Part shown: positions 13,752 to 14,039 of the stretch, in pieces | Layout: the number at the start of each line of letters is the position of its first letter | Position numbering within the stretch: the stretch's first letter is position 1 | From: JAJVID01 sp036565725 | Lineage (GTDB): Bacteria > Acidobacteriota > Blastocatellia > RBC074 | Assembly: GCA_036565725.1 (NCBI GenBank) | Contig: DATCXQ010000477.1 | Coordinates: 1-14,039, forward strand | Length of the DNA stretch: 14,039 bases | Direction: 5' to 3' | Notes under the pieces: model-generated | Told to the model about the DNA's origin: nothing | Databases searched by the model: none | Seen by the model: only the letters and a program-made list of their open reading frames with translations | Made by a program: the position numbers and the translations under genes

Positions 13752-13770
13752 AATTCAATCCGAATTCAAT
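13752..13770. promoter_or_regulatory. Direct repeat AATTCAAT upstream of the GMC gene, possible operator
   Basis: AATTCAAT occurs at 13752-13759 and 13763-13770, an 11-bp period or about one helical turn, 27 bp before the GTG start. The spacing would suit side-by-side binding of a regulator, but nothing else supports it. Confidence 0.25.
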
Positions 13771-13796
13771 TGGACATTTTTGTGCTTGGAGGTTGC

Positions 13797-14039
13797 GTGC
13801 AAAGGAAACTCTCTACTGCGAAGAAGGTCTACGACGCGATCATCATCGGATCGGGGGCGTCGGGCGGAATGGCCGCGAAGGAACTCTCGGAGCGTGGGCT
13901 TGAGGTGTTAATCCTCGAAGCGGGGCCGAGGTTGGATCCGAGGCGCGATTTCGCGATGAACAAGTTCGCCTACGACTCGATGTATCGCGGCTTCGGCCCG
14001 CCAGGCTGGAAGCAGACAGAGCAGTGGATGCAGGACACG
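13797..14039 (+). CDS. GMC-family FAD oxidoreductase, N-terminal part (cut by right edge)
   Basis: The 81 visible codons start at a GTG preceded by GGAGG at 4 nt. After ten polar residues comes the FAD-binding beta-alpha-beta unit: VYDAIIIGSGASGG with G18, G20 and G23, a helix ending in ERG, then VLILEAG with E41 for the ADP-ribose. The following AGPRLDPRRDF and the Tyr/Gly-rich stretch fit GMC proteins near the gluconate/sorbitol/glucose dehydrogenase alpha subunits. There is no signal peptide, as in catalytic subunits exported together with a Tat-signal small subunit; such a protein is encoded at 12137-12745. Substrate cannot be told because the catalytic domain lies outside the window. Confidence 0.9.
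   Translation, partial: MQRKLSTAKKVYDAIIIGSGASGGMAAKELSERGLEVLILEAGPRLDPRRDFAMNKFAYDSMYRGFGPPGWKQTEQWMQDT

Larger units (their letters stand above)
13447..13796. other. 350-bp divergent intergenic region
   Basis: It separates the minus-strand operon (13446 leftwards) from the GMC gene (13797 rightwards) and must hold both promoters. Its centre is taken up by a 130-bp low-complexity inverted repeat (13566-13695). Frames that run through the repeat on both strands are rich in Arg/Glu or Ser/Pro and look non-coding. No clear -35/-10 pair was found. A repeated AATTCAAT lies just before the GMC start. Confidence 0.6.

Overview
The window is about 14 kb of GC-rich bacterial chromosome with ordinary gene density. 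The gene repertoire points to a soil-type Gram-negative bacterium, most likely an Acidobacteriota member of the Blastocatellia kind. It includes PQQ-like beta-propeller proteins opening with a W-P-Q-W motif, a DUF3616 lipoprotein, a GMC oxidoreductase beside a Tat-exported gluconate-dehydrogenase-subunit-3 protein, a Coa1-like protein, and many palindromic intergenic repeats. This taxonomic call is inference; there is no rRNA or other marker in the window. No phage, transposase, CRISPR array, tRNA or rRNA was seen.

Layout. (1) 1-2402, minus strand: a secreted PQQ-like propeller protein cut by the left edge, preceded by a DUF3616 lipoprotein; the gap between them holds several palindromes. (2) 2512-4386, plus strand: a long NYN-domain (PIN-like nuclease) protein, divergent from the DUF3616 gene and convergent, by only 9 bp, with a second secreted PQQ-like propeller (4396-5730, minus). 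(3) 6143-7234, plus: rsgA, a ribosome-assembly GTPase with all its motifs intact. (4) 7235-7568: a gene-free stretch with a 90-bp near-perfect hairpin and a chain of smaller, partly mutually exclusive hairpins. (5) 7569-11151, minus: a probable catabolic operon of 2-hydroxyacid dehydrogenase, RraA/HMG-aldolase-like protein and MFS carrier, followed by a small exported protein with eight cysteines. (6) 11188-11278: a pair of inverted REP-like elements. (7) 11312-13446, minus: a probable five-gene operon of a hypothetical protein, short c-type cytochrome, gluconate 2-dehydrogenase subunit 3-like protein, YjbR/MmcQ protein and Coa1-like membrane protein. (8) 13797 to the right edge, plus: the start of a GMC-family flavin dehydrogenase, divergent from that operon.

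How the genes work together. The right-hand block looks like a periplasmic FAD-dependent sugar or alcohol dehydrogenase: a GMC catalytic subunit without its own signal peptide, a Tat-signal small subunit that could carry it across the membrane, and a monohaem cytochrome as possible electron acceptor. The middle block looks like uptake and oxidation or cleavage of a hydroxy acid or sugar acid. The left block is extracytoplasmic propeller proteins of unknown substrate around an RNase-like NYN protein.

The most unusual material is in the intergenic DNA, which carries at least five kinds of palindromic element. One supplies the stop codon of a gene, one covers a tempting but probably false start codon, and one places a G-rich hairpin between two cistrons of the dehydrogenase operon. 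I did not find a clearly novel defence or mobile system; the best protein candidates for novelty are the C-terminal 450 residues of the NYN protein and the Cys-rich small protein.
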